A stretch of DNA of 64,000 nucleotides from Carboxylicivirga longa (GCF_050589825.1 NZ_JBNGOZ010000004.1:1-64000); one strand, 5' to 3'. Numbered from the stretch's first letter, positions 7,462-16,530 are shown. Notes: generated by a model not told the origin, from the letters alone. Translations and numbers: made by a program.

Positions 7462-9831
7462 ATGGCTAAAACCTGCTACCATTGCGGCAGTCCCTCACAA
7501 TCGTGGGTGCGGCACGACGATAGAGACTTTTGTTGCGAAGGCTGTGTGATGGTGTACGATATCCTGAAGGCCAATGATATGGGTACTTATTACGATATAG
7601 CTCAGGCACCCGGTATACGCGATAACAAAGCCAGTGCAGAGTACTACGACTACCTTGATCAGGAGGATATAAAACGTTCGGTGTTGGATTTCTATGATGG
7701 ATCGCTGGCCCGTATTAAGCTTTATATACCGGCTATTCATTGCAGTTCCTGTATTTGGCTCATTGAGAATCTACATCGTTTACATAAGGGCGTTATCGCG
7801 TCATCGGTTAATTTTAACCGGCGCGAGGCGGCCATCACCTTTAATGAGACAGAACTGAAGCTGAGTGAGCTAATGGCTTTGCTGGCCTCCATCAATTACA
7901 AACCGCATATTAAGACTGAGGCGCAGAAGAAGAGTGTGGCCCGCAGCAAGCGCTTGGTGATTAAGTTGGGGGTAGCCGGTTTTATCTTTGGTAATGTCAT
8001 GCTGCTGAGCTTTCCCGATTATTTGTCGGCCGATATTGCCCTTAATCCGGGTATCATCGCCTGGTTTAAGTGGATTAGTGTAATGTTGTCGGTGCCTTCC
8101 ATGTTGTATTCGGGTAATGAATATTTTATTACGGCATGGAAAAATATAAGGCGGGGCATTGTATCCATTGACATGCCCATTGCGTTGGGCATCATCGCCA
8201 TATTTACACGCAGTGTTTTCGAGATCATCACCAATAGTGGTTCGGGCTACCTTGATTCACTTACGGGACTGATCTTTTTCCTTCTGATCGGTAAGTGGTA
8301 TCAGGCCAAGACGTATGAGGCCTTGAGCTTCGACAACGACTATAGTGCTTATTTTCCGCTGGGCATCACACGCATTGATGATAAGAGTGAATCCATTGTA
8401 CCCATTGCCGATTTGGAGCCTGGTGATGTGATACAGGTGCGCAATGGGGAGATAATACCGGCCGATGCGCGATTGCTTTCGTCCGGGGCAGCCATCGACT
8501 ACAGTTTCATCACTGGTGAGTCGGTGCCGGTGCGTAAAGAAAAGGAAGAGTTGATATATGCAGGAGGTCGTGTTATTGGTAACGCCCTGATGCTGGCCGT
8601 GGAGAAAAAGGTGGAGACCGGCTATCTGGCTGAACTGTGGAAGGAGCGTAGTGAAGCCGGCGAGAAGGAATCCATGATATCGCATACCCTCAATGTGGTA
8701 AGTAAGTATTTTACCTTGGCCATCCTCATTATTAGCACGCTAACGGGGCTTTACTGGGCCTGGCACGATGGCAGTAAGGCCGTACTGGCTTTTACGGCTG
8801 TGCTTATCATTGCCTGTCCTTGTGCATTGGCGCTTTCAGTGCCTTTTGCCTTTGGGCATGCGGGGCGCATTATGGGCAAAAATCATCTTTACCTGAAGCT
8901 AAGCTCCCTTATTGAACAGCTAACAAGGGTGGATACCATTGTGTTTGATAAGACGGGTACTTTGACCGATCCCGAGCATTTCGATGTGCTTTTTGAGGGG
9001 GATAAAACCGATCGTTATACCCGATCGCTCATTAAATCATTGGCACATCAGTCGCGTCACCCCTTGAGTCGTGCCCTGTACAGGCACTTGGAAGCTGATG
9101 ATATTTTTGAGGTTTTTGACTTTGCGGAAGCAGAGGGTGATGGTGTTGAGGGGCATATCATGAACCGGCATGTCAAACTGGGTTCAGCAACTTATGTGGG
9201 AGCCGCTGAGGCTGACGATAAGCGTTCGGCACGCGTGTATGTGCGCATCGACGATGAACTGCCCGGTTATTACACTATCAAAAATTATTATCGTCCTGAC
9301 TGGCAAAATATGTTAGCCAGCGTGCAGCAGCATAGCGATGTGCATATACTGTCGGGCGATAACGATGCGGAGATGATGGCTTTGAGCGAGATTGTCCGGT
9401 CCAGGGAGAATATCCGTTTCTTCCAGAGTCCGAAAGATAAGCAGGATTATGTGGCTGCATTAAAAAAGAATGGTAGGGTGGTGATGATGCTGGGGGATGG
9501 ATTGAACGATGTGGGTGCCCTAAAAGAAGCTCAGGTAGGTATTGCTGTGGCCGATGATGTACATCAGTTTTCGCCATCCAGCGACGCGATAATTAGTGCT
9601 GATGCCTTAAAGGATTTGCCGCGTTTTATAAACTTCTCCAAAGCAGCCTTAAAGATTGTATACGCTTCTATTGTTATTTCCTTCCTTTATAATGTGGTGG
9701 GTTTGTCCTTTGCCGTTACAGGTCATTTAAGTCCGCTCTTTGCAGCTGTTCTTATGCCGCTCAGCAGTGTGTCGGTAGTGGTGTTTACCAGCGTAAGTGT
9801 TATGCTGGCCGGCAGGCGACGAAGACTCTAA
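7462..9831 (+). CDS. ccoI: Copper-transporting P1B-type ATPase for cbb3 oxidase assembly (CcoI/FixI-like)
   Basis: Membrane ATPase of 789 residues that supplies copper for cbb3 oxidase maturation. From the N-terminus: a cysteine-rich segment (CYHCG...CCEGC), a heavy-metal domain with the CSSC motif, transmembrane helices, the actuator region with TGES, the ion-binding CPCAL helix, the phosphorylation motif DKTGTLTD, an HP motif (SRHPLS) and GDGLNDVGAL. I chose the ATG at 7462, which directly precedes the cysteine-rich domain; the frame is open further upstream but shows no conserved text. The gene heads the cco cluster, with 250 bp before ccoS. The N-terminal cysteine cluster and gene position favour CcoI over a general CopA. 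Confidence 0.92.
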   Translation: MAKTCYHCGSPSQSWVRHDDRDFCCEGCVMVYDILKANDMGTYYDIAQAPGIRDNKASAEYYDYLDQEDIKRSVLDFYDGSLARIKLYIPAIHCSSCIWLIENLHRLHKGVIASSVNFNRREAAITFNETELKLSELMALLASINYKPHIKTEAQKKSVARSKRLVIKLGVAGFIFGNVMLLSFPDYLSADIALNPGIIAWFKWISVMLSVPSMLYSGNEYFITAWKNIRRGIVSIDMPIALGIIAIFTRSVFEIITNSGSGYLDSLTGLIFFLLIGKWYQAKTYEALSFDNDYSAYFPLGITRIDDKSESIVPIADLEPGDVIQVRNGEIIPADARLLSSGAAIDYSFITGESVPVRKEKEELIYAGGRVIGNALMLAVEKKVETGYLAELWKERSEAGEKESMISHTLNVVSKYFTLAILIISTLTGLYWAWHDGSKAVLAFTAVLIIACPCALALSVPFAFGHAGRIMGKNHLYLKLSSLIEQLTRVDTIVFDKTGTLTDPEHFDVLFEGDKTDRYTRSLIKSLAHQSRHPLSRALYRHLEADDIFEVFDFAEAEGDGVEGHIMNRHVKLGSATYVGAAEADDKRSARVYVRIDDELPGYYTIKNYYRPDWQNMLASVQQHSDVHILSGDNDAEMMALSEIVRSRENIRFFQSPKDKQDYVAALKKNGRVVMMLGDGLNDVGALKEAQVGIAVADDVHQFSPSSDAIISADALKDLPRFINFSKAALKIVYASIVISFLYNVVGLSFAVTGHLSPLFAAVLMPLSSVSVVVFTSVSVMLAGRRRRL

Positions 9832-10053
9832 GGTTTTCAAGAGTGTTAAAGGGAGATATCAGTCCTATATTAATAGTGTATGATCAAAATCTATTTATTA
9901 GGCAGATGATGATAAGAAATGCGCAACGAATACAAGTATTGACTAAAAAAACTAAAAAGTGTTAAACAATCATATTGCGCTGATTGTCTATAAGGCGACC
10001 GAACAAGGTAGAATCAAAATAACAAATAAGATCTTAAAATCTTAAATTGTTAT

Positions 10054-10061
10054 TACATTTG
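10054..10061 (+). promoter_or_regulatory. Possible promoter box of the ccoSNOQP genes
   Basis: TACATTTG matches the Bacteroidota -7 box TAnnTTTG and lies 20 bp before the ccoS ATG. No TTTG stands at the expected upstream distance. The rest of the 9832-10081 gap shows nothing recognisable. Confidence 0.35.
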
Positions 10062-10081
10062 TTCGTAAAGCATCTGTGGAC

Positions 10082-10288
10082 ATGGAGATAATCATATTAC
10101 TTGTTGTAGCCAGCTTGTGTGTGGCCCTTATTTTTTTAGGCCTGTTTGTGTGGGCTGTTAAGTCGGGGCAGTACGATGATGATTACGCACCATCGGTTCG
10201 CATATTATTTGACCGGCAGGACGAGAAAAAAAAGACAGATAATAAAATTCACAATAACAGTAAGGTGGATGAGCAGACCAAGGCCTGA
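10082..10288 (+). CDS. ccoS: cbb3-type cytochrome oxidase assembly protein CcoS
   Basis: Small membrane protein of 68 residues needed for cofactor insertion into cbb3 oxidase. It has one N-terminal transmembrane helix (IIILLVVASLCVALIFLG) followed by the family's W-A-x-K-S-G-Q-YDD segment, then a charged tail. I prefer the ATG at 10082 over a GTG two codons upstream. It stands 36 bp before ccoNO and belongs to the same unit. Confidence 0.9.
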   Translation: MEIIILLVVASLCVALIFLGLFVWAVKSGQYDDDYAPSVRILFDRQDEKKKTDNKIHNNSKVDEQTKA

Positions 10289-10324
10289 CTAATGCTTTGC
10301 TGATGATTGTAAAATGTAGAACAG

Positions 10325-12469
10325 ATGAAGCAAGAGACCTTCTACTACGACAACAGGATTGTCAAATATTTTATGTATGCCACCGTCACGTGGGGATTAA
10401 TAGGCATGGCTGCCGGGGTGTTAGCCGCCCTGCAGATGGCCATGCCAATTTTTAACTTCGAGCTGGAGTACACCACATTTGGTAGGTTACGTCCGATACA
10501 CACCAATGCCGCTATTTTTGCCTTTGTAGGTAATGGTATTTTTACGGCCGTTTATCATTCCATGCAGCGCCTGCTGAAAACACGAATGTACAGTGATTTA
10601 CTCAGTTACGTACATTTCTGGCTGTGGCAACTTATAATAGTGTTAGGTGCCCTTAGCCTCGCCCTGGGCTTTACCACCGGTAAGGAATATGCAGAGCTGG
10701 AATGGCCCATTGATATACTTATTGCCGTGGTATGGCTCATGTTTGGATGGAACATGTTTGGCACCATTATCAAAAGGAGGGTGAAGCACTTGTATGTGGC
10801 CATTTGGTTTTACCTTGCTACTTTCATCACGGTTACATTATTGCATGTTGTTAATTCGGTGGAGCTGCCCGTTACTTTTATGAAGAGTTACTCGTGGTAT
10901 GCCGGTGTGCAGGATGCTTTGGTGCAGTGGTGGTATGGCCACAATGCCGTGGCCTTCTTCCTCACCACGCCCTATTTGGGGCTTATGTACTACTACATCC
11001 CCAAGGCCTCCAACCGTCCGGTGTATTCCTACAGATTATCCATTGTTCACTTTTGGTCTTTCCTTTTTATCTATATCTGGGCAGGGCCTCATCACCTTCT
11101 GTATACGGCATTGCCCGAATGGGCGCAGTCGCTGGGTACGGTATTCTCGCTGATGCTGTTGGCACCCTCATGGGGGGGTATGCTCAACGGTCTCTTAACA
11201 TTGAGAGGGGCCTGGGACAAGGTGCGCGAAAGTGCTACGCTGAAATTTTTGGTGGTGGCGGTTACGGCCTATGGAATGGCAACCTTTGAAGGACCCATGT
11301 TATCGCTTAAAAATGTGAATGCCATCAGTCACTTCACCGACTGGACCGTGGCTCATGTGCATGTGGGCACCTTGGGTTGGAATGGCTTCCTTACATTTGG
11401 AATGCTTTACTGGCTGGTACCCCAATTATTCAAAACCAAGCTTTACTCCGAGAAGCTGGCCAACGCACATTTCTGGATCGGAACGCTGGGTATTCTTTTC
11501 TATGCCATACCCATGTACTGGGCAGGCCTTACGCAGAGTCTGATGTGGAAAGAATTTACCGAGGAGGGCTTATTGGCATATCCTAACTTTTTGGAAACGG
11601 TAACTCAAATACGTCCCATGTATTATATGCGTGCCTTTGGTGGATTAATTTATCTGTTGGGTGCAGTGCTGATGGGTTTTAATCTTTGGAAGACAGCGGC
11701 GGGTGGCAAAATGGCAGCCAACGAAGAAGCAACGGCTGTTGTTGAAGATATTACCAAAGGGAGTAAAGGTGAGAAACCCCATGGATGGCTGGAGCGTAAA
11801 CCGGTGCAATTCATTATAATTTCGCTTATTACAGTACTCATCGGTACCTTTGTAGAGCTGATACCAACCTTCTTGATTAAAACCAATGTGCCTACCATTA
11901 GTAGTGTTAAGCCCTACACACCTTTAGAGCTGGAGGGACGCGATATTTATGTGCGCGAGGGTTGCTATAATTGTCACTCGCAGATGGTAAGGCCATTCCG
12001 GTCTGAGACCGAGCGTTACGGAGAATACTCCAAAGCTGGCGAGTTTGTTTATGATCATCCTTTCCAGTGGGGTTCCAAACGAACAGGTCCCGATCTGGCG
12101 CGCGAAGGGGTGATGACGGGTAAGATCTATAAGCCTGATGCCTGGCATTATAATCATATGCTGGATCCGCAAAAGCTGAATGAAAATTCCATTATGCCTA
12201 AATATCCCTGGCTGATTGATGATGATATAGACCTTTCGGTACTGCCTGCCAAGATACGCGCCATGCAAACGCTGGGGGTACCTTATCCCGAAGGTTATGA
12301 TGAAGAGGCTGTAGAGGCCTATTATCAGCAGGCTGATAAGATAGTGAACGGATTACAGGCTGCTGGCATCGAAACAACCCGTGATAAGGAAATCATTGCC
12401 TTAATTGCCTACCTGCAGCGCCTGGGTACCGACATATATAAAACGGCACCCGTAGAGAATGAACAATAA
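10325..12469 (+). CDS. ccoNO: Fused cbb3 cytochrome c oxidase subunits I and II (CcoN-CcoO)
   Basis: Catalytic core of the high-affinity cbb3 terminal oxidase, 714 residues in one chain. The first ~470 residues are the CcoN heme-copper part with about 12 membrane helices and the conserved histidines (for example RPIHTNAAIF, GHNAVAF, HHLLY, HVHVGTLGWNG). After a linker and one more helix (about 500-520) follows the CcoO part with the heme c site CYNCHSQM and PDLAREG. Such N-O fusion is known in Bacteroidota. It is followed by ccoQ after 54 bp. No key residue is missing as far as I can see. Confidence 0.95.
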   Translation: MKQETFYYDNRIVKYFMYATVTWGLIGMAAGVLAALQMAMPIFNFELEYTTFGRLRPIHTNAAIFAFVGNGIFTAVYHSMQRLLKTRMYSDLLSYVHFWLWQLIIVLGALSLALGFTTGKEYAELEWPIDILIAVVWLMFGWNMFGTIIKRRVKHLYVAIWFYLATFITVTLLHVVNSVELPVTFMKSYSWYAGVQDALVQWWYGHNAVAFFLTTPYLGLMYYYIPKASNRPVYSYRLSIVHFWSFLFIYIWAGPHHLLYTALPEWAQSLGTVFSLMLLAPSWGGMLNGLLTLRGAWDKVRESATLKFLVVAVTAYGMATFEGPMLSLKNVNAISHFTDWTVAHVHVGTLGWNGFLTFGMLYWLVPQLFKTKLYSEKLANAHFWIGTLGILFYAIPMYWAGLTQSLMWKEFTEEGLLAYPNFLETVTQIRPMYYMRAFGGLIYLLGAVLMGFNLWKTAAGGKMAANEEATAVVEDITKGSKGEKPHGWLERKPVQFIIISLITVLIGTFVELIPTFLIKTNVPTISSVKPYTPLELEGRDIYVREGCYNCHSQMVRPFRSETERYGEYSKAGEFVYDHPFQWGSKRTGPDLAREGVMTGKIYKPDAWHYNHMLDPQKLNENSIMPKYPWLIDDDIDLSVLPAKIRAMQTLGVPYPEGYDEEAVEAYYQQADKIVNGLQAAGIETTRDKEIIALIAYLQRLGTDIYKTAPVENEQ

Positions 12470-12523
12470 TAGTATCTCTTATCCTGTTTTGGCGGGATAT
12501 GGGGCGATTAAAAAACGATAGCG

Positions 12524-12727
12524 ATGAAACTGGTAAGACATTATTTGGAGTCCATAGCGGGGGTGGAGATCTATCCCATCATCTCCTTCTTTATCTTCTT
12601 CACCTTTTTTATAGTGGTGACAGTGATGGTCATTCGTATGAAAAAGGAGTACATTGATGAGGTGGCCAATTATGCAACTGATAAGGCAGATGAGCTTCCG
12701 CCCTTAATTGATAATCATGAGGTATAA
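12524..12727 (+). CDS. ccoQ: cbb3 oxidase small subunit CcoQ-like protein
   Basis: A 67-residue protein with one transmembrane helix (IISFFIFFTFFIVVTVMVI) followed by a charged tail (MKKEYIDEVANYATD). It lies between ccoNO and ccoP, where CcoQ is expected in cbb3 operons. CcoQ stabilises the complex. Assignment rests on size, topology and position, as the family is poorly conserved. Confidence 0.8.
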   Translation: MKLVRHYLESIAGVEIYPIISFFIFFTFFIVVTVMVIRMKKEYIDEVANYATDKADELPPLIDNHEV

Positions 12728-12744
12728 CCCACAGACTTTCTTTT

Positions 12745-13362
12745 ATGGATATAAATAAAAAACAGCAGGATACACCTGAAATAGATCCCTTAACCAACGA
12801 TAAATTTGTGCCGCATCATGAGTTCGACGGGATTCGTGAGCTAGCCAATAATCCGCCTTGGTGGCTCACCTTCATTTTTATATTTTCAATATTGTTTGGT
12901 TATGTTTATCTGGCCAAGTACCATTTTTATGGGGATGGCGATTTGCAGATTGAAGAATACGAGAAGGAGATGCTGGCTGCCAATCCAGTTGAAGAAGAAG
13001 CTAGTGAAGGAGGCATCACAATTGCTATGGAGGACATTGACTTTACGGTGCCCCTGGCCGATGCTGCCGGACTGGATAAAGGAGCCAAGATTTATAAGAC
13101 TAACTGCGCCGTGTGCCACCTGGCTGAGGGGCAAGGACTTGTAGGGCCTAATCTCACCGATGAGTACTGGATACATGGGGGCAGCTTTGAGGATATTGTA
13201 CGAATTATTAACAACGGAGTGGTGGAAAAAGGTATGATAGCATGGAAAGGCCAGTTGTCAGATAAGCAGATTCATCAGGTAGCCAGTTACTTAACCACCT
13301 TGGTCGGCACTAATCCGCCCAACCCTAAGGATCCGGAAGGGGAGAAGTACATCCCCGAATGA
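12745..13362 (+). CDS. ccoP: cbb3 oxidase cytochrome c subunit III (CcoP), mono-heme
   Basis: Membrane-anchored cytochrome c of 205 residues that passes electrons to CcoO/CcoN. The N-terminus holds the CcoP motif FDGIRELANNPPWW and one helix (LTFIFIFSILFGYVYLAKY). The C-terminal domain has one heme c site, CAVCH, with GPNLTDEYWIHGG and a distal methionine in VVEKGMIAWKG. Proteobacterial CcoP usually carries two heme c sites; this one carries a single site, as seen in other Bacteroidota. It starts 17 bp after ccoQ. Confidence 0.93.
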   Translation: MDINKKQQDTPEIDPLTNDKFVPHHEFDGIRELANNPPWWLTFIFIFSILFGYVYLAKYHFYGDGDLQIEEYEKEMLAANPVEEEASEGGITIAMEDIDFTVPLADAAGLDKGAKIYKTNCAVCHLAEGQGLVGPNLTDEYWIHGGSFEDIVRIINNGVVEKGMIAWKGQLSDKQIHQVASYLTTLVGTNPPNPKDPEGEKYIPE

Positions 13363-13376
13363 TAAATCGAAAAAGC

Positions 13377-13406
13377 GGTGAACTGAAAAACTGGTTAAAG
13401 GATAAA
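13377..13406. repeat. Left imperfect inverted repeat of the four-helix-bundle gene unit
   Basis: The reverse complement of this 30-bp stretch matches 13824-13853 at 23 of 30 positions without gaps (shared blocks TTTATC and TTAACCA). It starts 14 bp after the ccoP stop. Confidence 0.6.
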
Positions 13407-13424
13407 CCTGCAAAAAAATGATGT

Positions 13425-13787
13425 ATGTATACTTATGGTTTTGAGAAATTGGAGGTTTGGCAATTGGCACGGAGACTTGTTAAAGATATTTATGTCACTA
13501 CGCATTCTTTTCCGGAGAGCGAAAGATATGGTTTAACAAATCAGTTGAGGCGAGCTTCTGTTTCTATCTCTTCAAATATTGCCGAAGGTAATAGCCGTTC
13601 ATCATCGAAAGACAGAGCCAGATTCATCGAGATAAGTTATTCAAGTCTCACGGAAGTACTTAATCAGCTAATATTAGCAAATGATCTATCTTTTATCGCC
13701 GAACAGGAGATTCTTGATTATCGACGTAAAATTGACGAACTGGCTAATAAGATAAATTCGTTCCACAAATCAATAGTTGCTATTTAA
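13425..13787 (+). CDS. Four-helix-bundle protein (23S rRNA intervening sequence protein family)
   Basis: A 120-residue helical protein with the family pattern: FEKLEVWQLARRLVKDIY at the start, FPESERYGLTNQLRRASVSI, SNIAEGNSRSSSKDRARFIEIS in the middle, and a long last helix. These proteins were first found encoded inside 23S rRNA intervening sequences and form pentamers; their function is unclear. It sits between ccoP and ccoG in the same direction and has no evident link to respiration. Its flanking inverted repeats suggest later arrival. Confidence 0.9.
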   Translation: MYTYGFEKLEVWQLARRLVKDIYVTTHSFPESERYGLTNQLRRASVSISSNIAEGNSRSSSKDRARFIEISYSSLTEVLNQLILANDLSFIAEQEILDYRRKIDELANKINSFHKSIVAI

Positions 13788-13823
13788 TCAGTTCATCGAT
13801 TCTCCAGCTTACCAATTCATCAG

Positions 13824-13853
13824 TTTATCAATTAACCAATTTCTCAACTCTCC
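13824..13853. repeat. Right imperfect inverted repeat of the four-helix-bundle gene unit
   Basis: Partner of 13377-13406. The bases just before it (13788-13823) contain more degenerate copies of CAnTTnATC-like text, so the right end looks like a short decayed repeat run. It ends 13 bp before the ccoG start. Confidence 0.6.
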
Positions 13854-13866
13854 AACCCAAAATAAA

Positions 13867-15288
13867 ATGACGAACCACCCAGATAAAGACTTTCGCGATC
13901 GCATTGTCACTATGAACCAGGAGGGGCGGCGCAATTGGGTGTACGCCAATCAGCCCAAGGGTAAGTACTATACGGCGCGTACGATTGTGGGGCTCGTATT
14001 GCTGGTTTTTCTGTTTGCTGCACCGCATATACGCGTGGCCAATGGTGAGCCTTTACTGCTCTTTAACATCCTGGAGCGTAAGTTTGTACTCTTCGGTGTG
14101 GTCTTCTGGCCGCAGGATTTTCACCTCTTTGTCATAGGGCTTATCACCATCATTATCTCCATCGTTACCTTTACGGTGGTGTATGGGCGTATCTGGTGCG
14201 GGTGGACCTGTCCGCAGACTGTTTTTATGGAGATCGTATTCCGGCGTATCGAATATTGGATAGAGGGTAGTGGTGATCAGCAACGCATACGTGCCAAAGG
14301 AGAAGATACTTTCGATCGGGTATGGCGCTCTTTCTTAAAGCATTTTATTTTTATTATTATATCGTGGGCCATAACACATACCATGCTGGCCTATATTGTA
14401 GGAGCCGATACAGTGCATGACTACATTATTGGTTCGCCCGGCGAAAACCTGAGTGTATTCATTGCCATCATGGTTTTTACGGGGGCTTTTTACTTCGTCT
14501 TCGCTTACTTTCGCGAGCAGGTATGTTCTTTGGTATGTCCTTACGGGCGTTTGCAGGGCGCTTTGCTGGATAACAACACCCTGATGGTAACCTACGATTT
14601 TAAACGCGGCGAGCAAAGGGCACCCATGCGTAAAGGTGAGGATCGACAGGCATCCGGAAAAGGTGATTGCGTAAACTGTCATAAGTGTGTGGCAGTGTGT
14701 CCTGCGGGTATTGATATACGCAATGGTATTCAGTTGGAGTGCATTAACTGCACCGCCTGCATGGATGCCTGTGACAGTACTATGCGGCGTTATCAACTGC
14801 CCGAGGGACTCATTCGTATCACCTCGCAGAATAATATTACCAATGGTACTTCCTTTAAATGGACGCCCCGTATTATCGCGTATACAAGCCTTACAGTGGC
14901 ACTTATAGGGGTGCTGGTTGTGCTTTTTACCCTGCGTTCCAGCTACGAAACCACTATACTTCGCGTGCAGGGTTCCTTGTACCAGAAGCTCGATGAGGGG
15001 CATTATTCCAATATCTATAATTATAAGATTGTGAATAAAACTGATAACGAAGGAGACCTGAGTATTCGACTGATTTCACCCAAGGGTAGTGTAGAGTTGG
15101 CAGGCAACAATATGCAGGTTAAGAAACAGGAGAAAATACAGGGAGCCTTCCTGATTAAATTGCATGAAGAAGAACTGGAGGGTAGCAGTACCGGGGTGGT
15201 ACTGGGGGTATACAATGGTAATGAGTTGATCGAAACCATTCATACCACCTTTGTGGGGCCCAATAGAATCAATAATAAGCGTAATTAA
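13867..15288 (+). CDS. ccoG: Cytochrome c oxidase accessory protein CcoG (4Fe-4S membrane protein)
   Basis: CcoG/RdxA is a membrane iron-sulfur protein that reduces copper for cbb3 assembly. The 473-residue product has several membrane helices, a GRIWCGWTCPQTVFME segment, the CSLVCPYGRLQG segment, and two ferredoxin-type cysteine clusters (CVNCHKCVAVCP and CINCTACMDACD). A last helix and an Ig-like C-terminal domain follow. I chose the ATG at 13867 before NHPDKDFRDR; the longer open frame runs back through the repeat and into the end of the four-helix-bundle gene. ccoH follows after 12 bp. Confidence 0.94.
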   Translation: MTNHPDKDFRDRIVTMNQEGRRNWVYANQPKGKYYTARTIVGLVLLVFLFAAPHIRVANGEPLLLFNILERKFVLFGVVFWPQDFHLFVIGLITIIISIVTFTVVYGRIWCGWTCPQTVFMEIVFRRIEYWIEGSGDQQRIRAKGEDTFDRVWRSFLKHFIFIIISWAITHTMLAYIVGADTVHDYIIGSPGENLSVFIAIMVFTGAFYFVFAYFREQVCSLVCPYGRLQGALLDNNTLMVTYDFKRGEQRAPMRKGEDRQASGKGDCVNCHKCVAVCPAGIDIRNGIQLECINCTACMDACDSTMRRYQLPEGLIRITSQNNITNGTSFKWTPRIIAYTSLTVALIGVLVVLFTLRSSYETTILRVQGSLYQKLDEGHYSNIYNYKIVNKTDNEGDLSIRLISPKGSVELAGNNMQVKKQEKIQGAFLIKLHEEELEGSSTGVVLGVYNGNELIETIHTTFVGPNRINNKRN

Positions 15289-15300
15289 AAAGAACAGACC

Positions 15301-15744
15301 ATGAAATTTAACTGGGGACATGGAATTGTAGTCGTTATTGTGGCTGGAGTGCTGGGGTTACTTAGCCTGATGTTTATCACGACACGCCAGCGCATTGATA
15401 TGGTAACAGACGACTACTACCCGAAGGAGTTGAAATATGAAGATCAGATAAGCAAGATAAAAAATTACAAGGCCTTGGCGAAAAAGGTGACAGTAGAGCA
15501 GAAGGGTGGCGTGCTGATCACCTTTCCTGATAATATCGCCGATGCAGATGATATCAAAGGGAGTGTGCATTTATACCGTCCATCGGATAAGAGCCTGGAC
15601 ATTGAAATGCCTGTGAAGCTCAACGAGGCTTATCGCATGCTTTTGCCGCTTGAAGCCTTTAAAAAGGGTAAGTACGAAGTAATTATAGAATGGCAGGCCA
15701 ATGGGCAGCCTTATCTCACCAGGCAAGTCTTATATATCGATTAA
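15301..15744 (+). CDS. ccoH: FixH/CcoH family cbb3 assembly protein
   Basis: A 147-residue protein with one N-terminal membrane helix (GIVVVIVAGVLGLLSLMFI) and a periplasmic beta domain. The VTDDYYPKELKYEDQI segment after the helix is typical of FixH/CcoH. FixH works with CcoI and CcoG in copper delivery and oxidase stability. It is placed between ccoG and the safE-like gene with 12 and 5 bp gaps, so translation is probably coupled. Confidence 0.9.
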   Translation: MKFNWGHGIVVVIVAGVLGLLSLMFITTRQRIDMVTDDYYPKELKYEDQISKIKNYKALAKKVTVEQKGGVLITFPDNIADADDIKGSVHLYRPSDKSLDIEMPVKLNEAYRMLLPLEAFKKGKYEVIIEWQANGQPYLTRQVLYID

Positions 15745-15749
15745 GCATT

Positions 15750-16451
15750 ATGTACATATTGGAAGGTTTTATTTTCGGATTTTTGGGAAGCCTGCATTGT
15801 GTAGGTATGTGTGGCCCTTTAGCCCTGGCCTTGCCTTTGCCTGTCAACACGGCTCTGCGAAAGGTTGTAGGAGCGCTACTTTATAATGTTGGCCGTGCTT
15901 TCACCTACGGCCTTTTGGGACTTATCTTCGGCATTTTAGGGGCCGGACTTAAGCTTTCCGGTATTCAACAGTGGGTATCTATCGCCTGTGGTGTGATCAT
16001 GATCCTGTCGGTGATATTGCCGGGGGTGATTAAGATGCCCAAATCAGGAAATAAGCTGTCGTCAACCATCTATACCAAGCTTAAAAACAAAATTGGCGCC
16101 TCCCTCAATCGCAAACGCTTAAGCAACCTGCTGGTAATTGGTGTATTAAATGGATTTCTACCCTGCGGACTGGTTTATGTGGCCATATCACGAGCCCTTA
16201 CCTCGGCTTCGATAAGCGATAGTATATTATTTATGGTGGCCTTTGGGCTGGGTACACTGCCGCTGATGTTTGCCGTGGCGTATTTTGCCAATATTATCAA
16301 AAGTCGCTTTTTACACCGATTGCGGCGTACCATACCCGTTTTTATCATCCTGCTGGGCATCTTATTCATCCTGCGTGGCATGAATCTGGGTATTCCAAAT
16401 ATTAGCCCGGCTTTTAGTGATAAAACACAGGAAGTTGAGTGTTGTCACTAA
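15750..16451 (+). CDS. Sulfite exporter TauE/SafE family membrane protein of the cco operon
   Basis: A 233-residue integral membrane protein with about six helices. The opening GFLGSLHCVGMCGPLALALPL carries the conserved H-C-x-G-M-C-G-P motif of the SafE-like branch often placed at the end of cbb3 clusters. A second half repeats the pattern with GVLNGFLPCGLVYVAI. The two cysteine motifs suggest metal (perhaps copper) handling rather than sulfite export; this is an inference from context. I chose the ATG at 15750, 5 bp after ccoH. It ends in a cysteine/histidine tail (ECCH). Confidence 0.87.
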   Translation: MYILEGFIFGFLGSLHCVGMCGPLALALPLPVNTALRKVVGALLYNVGRAFTYGLLGLIFGILGAGLKLSGIQQWVSIACGVIMILSVILPGVIKMPKSGNKLSSTIYTKLKNKIGASLNRKRLSNLLVIGVLNGFLPCGLVYVAISRALTSASISDSILFMVAFGLGTLPLMFAVAYFANIIKSRFLHRLRRTIPVFIILLGILFILRGMNLGIPNISPAFSDKTQEVECCH

Positions 16452-16514
16452 TCCAATATGTGGTTTTTGATATCTTTTTTTACCTAATATTGCTTTCTGC
16501 TTTAACAAATCACT

Positions 16515-16522
16515 TACCTTTG
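16515..16522 (+). promoter_or_regulatory. Promoter box of the cobalamin-controlled btuB transcript
   Basis: TACCTTTG fits the -7 box TAnnTTTG and places the transcript start about 16529, right where the riboswitch begins. No perfect TTTG is seen upstream. Confidence 0.5.
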
Positions 16523-16530
16523 TTGCGATT

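Larger units (their letters stand above)
13377..13853 (+). mobile_element. Putative small inserted unit carrying a four-helix-bundle gene within the cco operon
   Basis: The 477-bp segment between ccoP and ccoG consists of one gene of the 23S-rRNA-intervening-sequence family and two outward 30-bp imperfect inverted repeats. In related genomes ccoP and ccoG are normally adjacent (established for cbb3 clusters generally). The unit encodes no transposase, so any movement would need help from elsewhere. That it was inserted is an inference. Confidence 0.4.

Noticed and set aside
8257..8685. 142-codon open frame antisense to ccoI
   Set aside because: Overlaps the conserved ATPase core; no recognisable protein features.
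14335..15003. 222-codon open frame antisense to ccoG
   Set aside because: It lies wholly within ccoG on the other strand, resembles no family and is an effect of base composition.
13867..15288. Start of ccoG at 13777 (30 codons upstream)
   Set aside because: That extension translates the inverted-repeat text and overlaps the end of the four-helix-bundle gene; the ATG at 13867 precedes conserved sequence.
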